From NCBI GenBank assembly GCA_964371785.1, contig CAYJOL010000004.1:62001-126000 (forward strand): a DNA stretch of 64,000 nt, read 5' to 3'. Made by a program: the position numbers and the translations under genes. Below, one piece after another: positions 63,384 to 64,000 of the stretch. The stretch is from CAVQCT01 sp964371785 (GTDB taxonomy: Bacteria > Zixibacteria > MSB-5A5 > GN15 > FEB-12). Positions within the stretch are counted from its first letter, which is position 1; each line of letters opens with the position of its first letter. The notes beneath the pieces are model-generated. The model was not told where the DNA came from. It did no database searches and saw only the letters and a list, made by a program, of their open reading frames with translations.

Positions 63384-63412
63384 GGCCGGGTGCCCCATAG
63401 CTCTGCTGTGGG
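63384..63412. repeat. Dispersed-repeat copy, inverted relative to 57606-57630
   Basis: GGCCGGGTGCCCCATAGCTCTG starts at 63384, three bases upstream of the NTPase start codon. The complement of 57608-57631 reads GGCC(C)GGGTGCCCCA-C-AGCTCTG, differing by one inserted base and one substitution. The two copies are therefore an imperfect inverted pair bracketing the 5.8-kb TIR/NTPase segment. Confidence 0.65.
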
Positions 63413-63540
63413 AAAGTTACGCATATGGACGCCTCTCCGAATCATAAACCCAATGGCAGCCTCTAAGAAGATGCTTCTCTACAACCAATATATACAATGT
63501 GATCAATTATTTGCCAGCCCATCTTCCCCACATAAAAAAG

Positions 63541-63630
63541 CGGAGAGGCAGGGATTCGAACCCTGGATAGAGCTTAACACCCTATAACGGATTAGCAATC
63601 CGCCGCCTTCAGCCTCTCGGCCACCTCTCC
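63541..63630 (-). tRNA. tRNA-Ser (anticodon GCT)
   Basis: A 90-nt class II tRNA: acceptor GGAGAGG pairs with CCTCTCC, discriminator G. The D arm is GGCCGAGAGGCTGAAGGC, the anticodon stem-loop CGGATT-GCT-AATCCG, and a long variable arm (TATAGGGTGTTAAGCTCTA) precedes the T arm GGGTTCGAATCCC. GCT reads AGC/AGU serine codons. Its 3' end faces the NTPase segment. Confidence 0.95.
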
Positions 63631-63657
63631 GGCTATCGATAGAATTCTGTAACGGGG

Positions 63658-63685
63658 AATATAGAGCATGCGGCCGGAATATCAA
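63658..63685 (-). promoter_or_regulatory. Promoter of tRNA-Ser
   Basis: On the minus strand TTGATA (63685-63680) and TATATT (63663-63658) are separated by 16 bp. The start would be near 63650, about 20 nt before the tRNA. Confidence 0.65.
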
Positions 63686-63713
63686 GCCTTTTTAGCTTGG
63701 GCCGGACACTTTT

Positions 63714-64000
63714 TTAGTCGTGGAAGTTCGAAATAAGTACCTTGCCCGCTTCGAGTTGCACCATACATCGGGTCGCTTCCTCGATGATATCCCGGTAGAC
63801 CAGGCCAAATGATGTCCTCACGCCCGGATACATGATTTCCTCGGCGATTATACGCGCTCCCTCGAGCTTCTTGAGCTGTTCTTCGATCTCCGTCTTCGTC
63901 TTTTCCACCTGCGCGAGTCCGTCGGGAACGTCTTTCTGGAATTTCTCCAGCTTGACCAGAGCATCGCTCTGCTCGGGAGTCAGTTTGCCGTCGAGTTGCA
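63714..64000 (-). CDS. FapA/DUF342-like protein, C-terminal fragment
   Basis: The frame is open to the right edge (first codons beyond the window), so only the last 95 residues are visible. They form a coiled coil (PEQSDALVKLEKFQKDVPDG, then EEQLKKLEGARIIAEE). This is followed by YPGVRTSFGLVYRDIIEEATRCMVQLEAGKVLIS, the C-terminal beta-solenoid end typical of FapA/DUF342 proteins. In flagellated Gram-positives FapA affects flagellar assembly; in other bacteria the role is unclear. An internal GTG could be mistaken for a start but is not one. Confidence 0.65.
   Translation of the reverse strand, partial: QLDGKLTPEQSDALVKLEKFQKDVPDGLAQVEKTKTEIEEQLKKLEGARIIAEEIMYPGVRTSFGLVYRDIIEEATRCMVQLEAGKVLISNFHD

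Noticed and set aside
63541..63630. tRNA-Ser as attachment site of an integrated island
   Set aside because: The tRNA 3' end faces the TIR/NTPase segment, but I found no second copy of its 3' sequence down to about 55.8 kb, and no integrase is present. The location alone is not enough.

Overview
The window looks like a chromosomal segment (about 55-57 % GC by eye) of an uncultivated diderm bacterium. Several proteins are outer-membrane barrels or lipoproteins. Two secreted proteins (ends near 29974 and 34964) finish in a Cys-Cys plus dockerin-like double repeat that I associate with candidate phylum Zixibacteria. That assignment rests on memory of the motif, not on a search. Most of the window is ordinary housekeeping and envelope DNA; the stretch from about 57.2 to 63.5 kb is accessory.

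Layout. 1-3.5 kb (minus): the N-terminal part of an M6 metalloprotease, an NlpC/P60 hydrolase and two coupled EamA transporters. 3.7-4.25 kb (minus): one promoter serving tRNA-Ala(CGC) and a long, Alu-domain SRP RNA, with a terminator. 4.4-6.2 kb: a REP/MITE-like inverted repeat, a lipoprotein gene broken by an in-frame TAA, its intact paralogue and a small secreted protein. 6.2-8.7 kb (minus): cytidine deaminase, GNAT and a GT22-like membrane glycosyltransferase. 8.8-14.85 kb (plus): a bilobal aspartic protease, then an OMP-gap-pgk-tpiA-secG-tRNA-Leu unit. 14.9-27.3 kb: a lipoprotein, a nitronate-monooxygenase-like enzyme, three RRM proteins behind a long leader, a degenerate signalling scaffold, a 23-repeat beta-roll protein with an S74 chaperone, an OmpA-family protein, a CxxC secreted protein and a double-receiver regulator. 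27.5-35 kb: a dockerin-like propeller protein, a PiT transporter with its DUF47 partner, an NHLRC2-like thioredoxin-NHL lipoprotein and a second dockerin-like protein.

35.2-45.1 kb is one tightly overlapping operon, hemA-C-D-B-L-E-N-H-G, encoding every step from glutamyl-tRNA to protohaem. A Rex-like 18-bp palindrome lies just downstream of its likely -10 box. 46.2-55.8 kb is a three-gene surface operon: a 1900-residue protein with about eight carboxypeptidase-regulatory-like domains, an FN3 protein and an outer-membrane barrel. A 28-bp tandem repeat follows it.

57.6-63.4 kb holds a TIR-domain protein and a 1318-residue STAND/NACHT-like P-loop NTPase in convergent orientation, with lower GC. 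The segment is bracketed by inverted copies of a 24-bp repeat and abuts tRNA-Ser(GCT). This is the best candidate for an undescribed (anti-phage) system. The window ends inside a FapA/DUF342-like gene. No integrase, transposase or CRISPR array was seen. Promoter and terminator calls are by-eye consensus matches.
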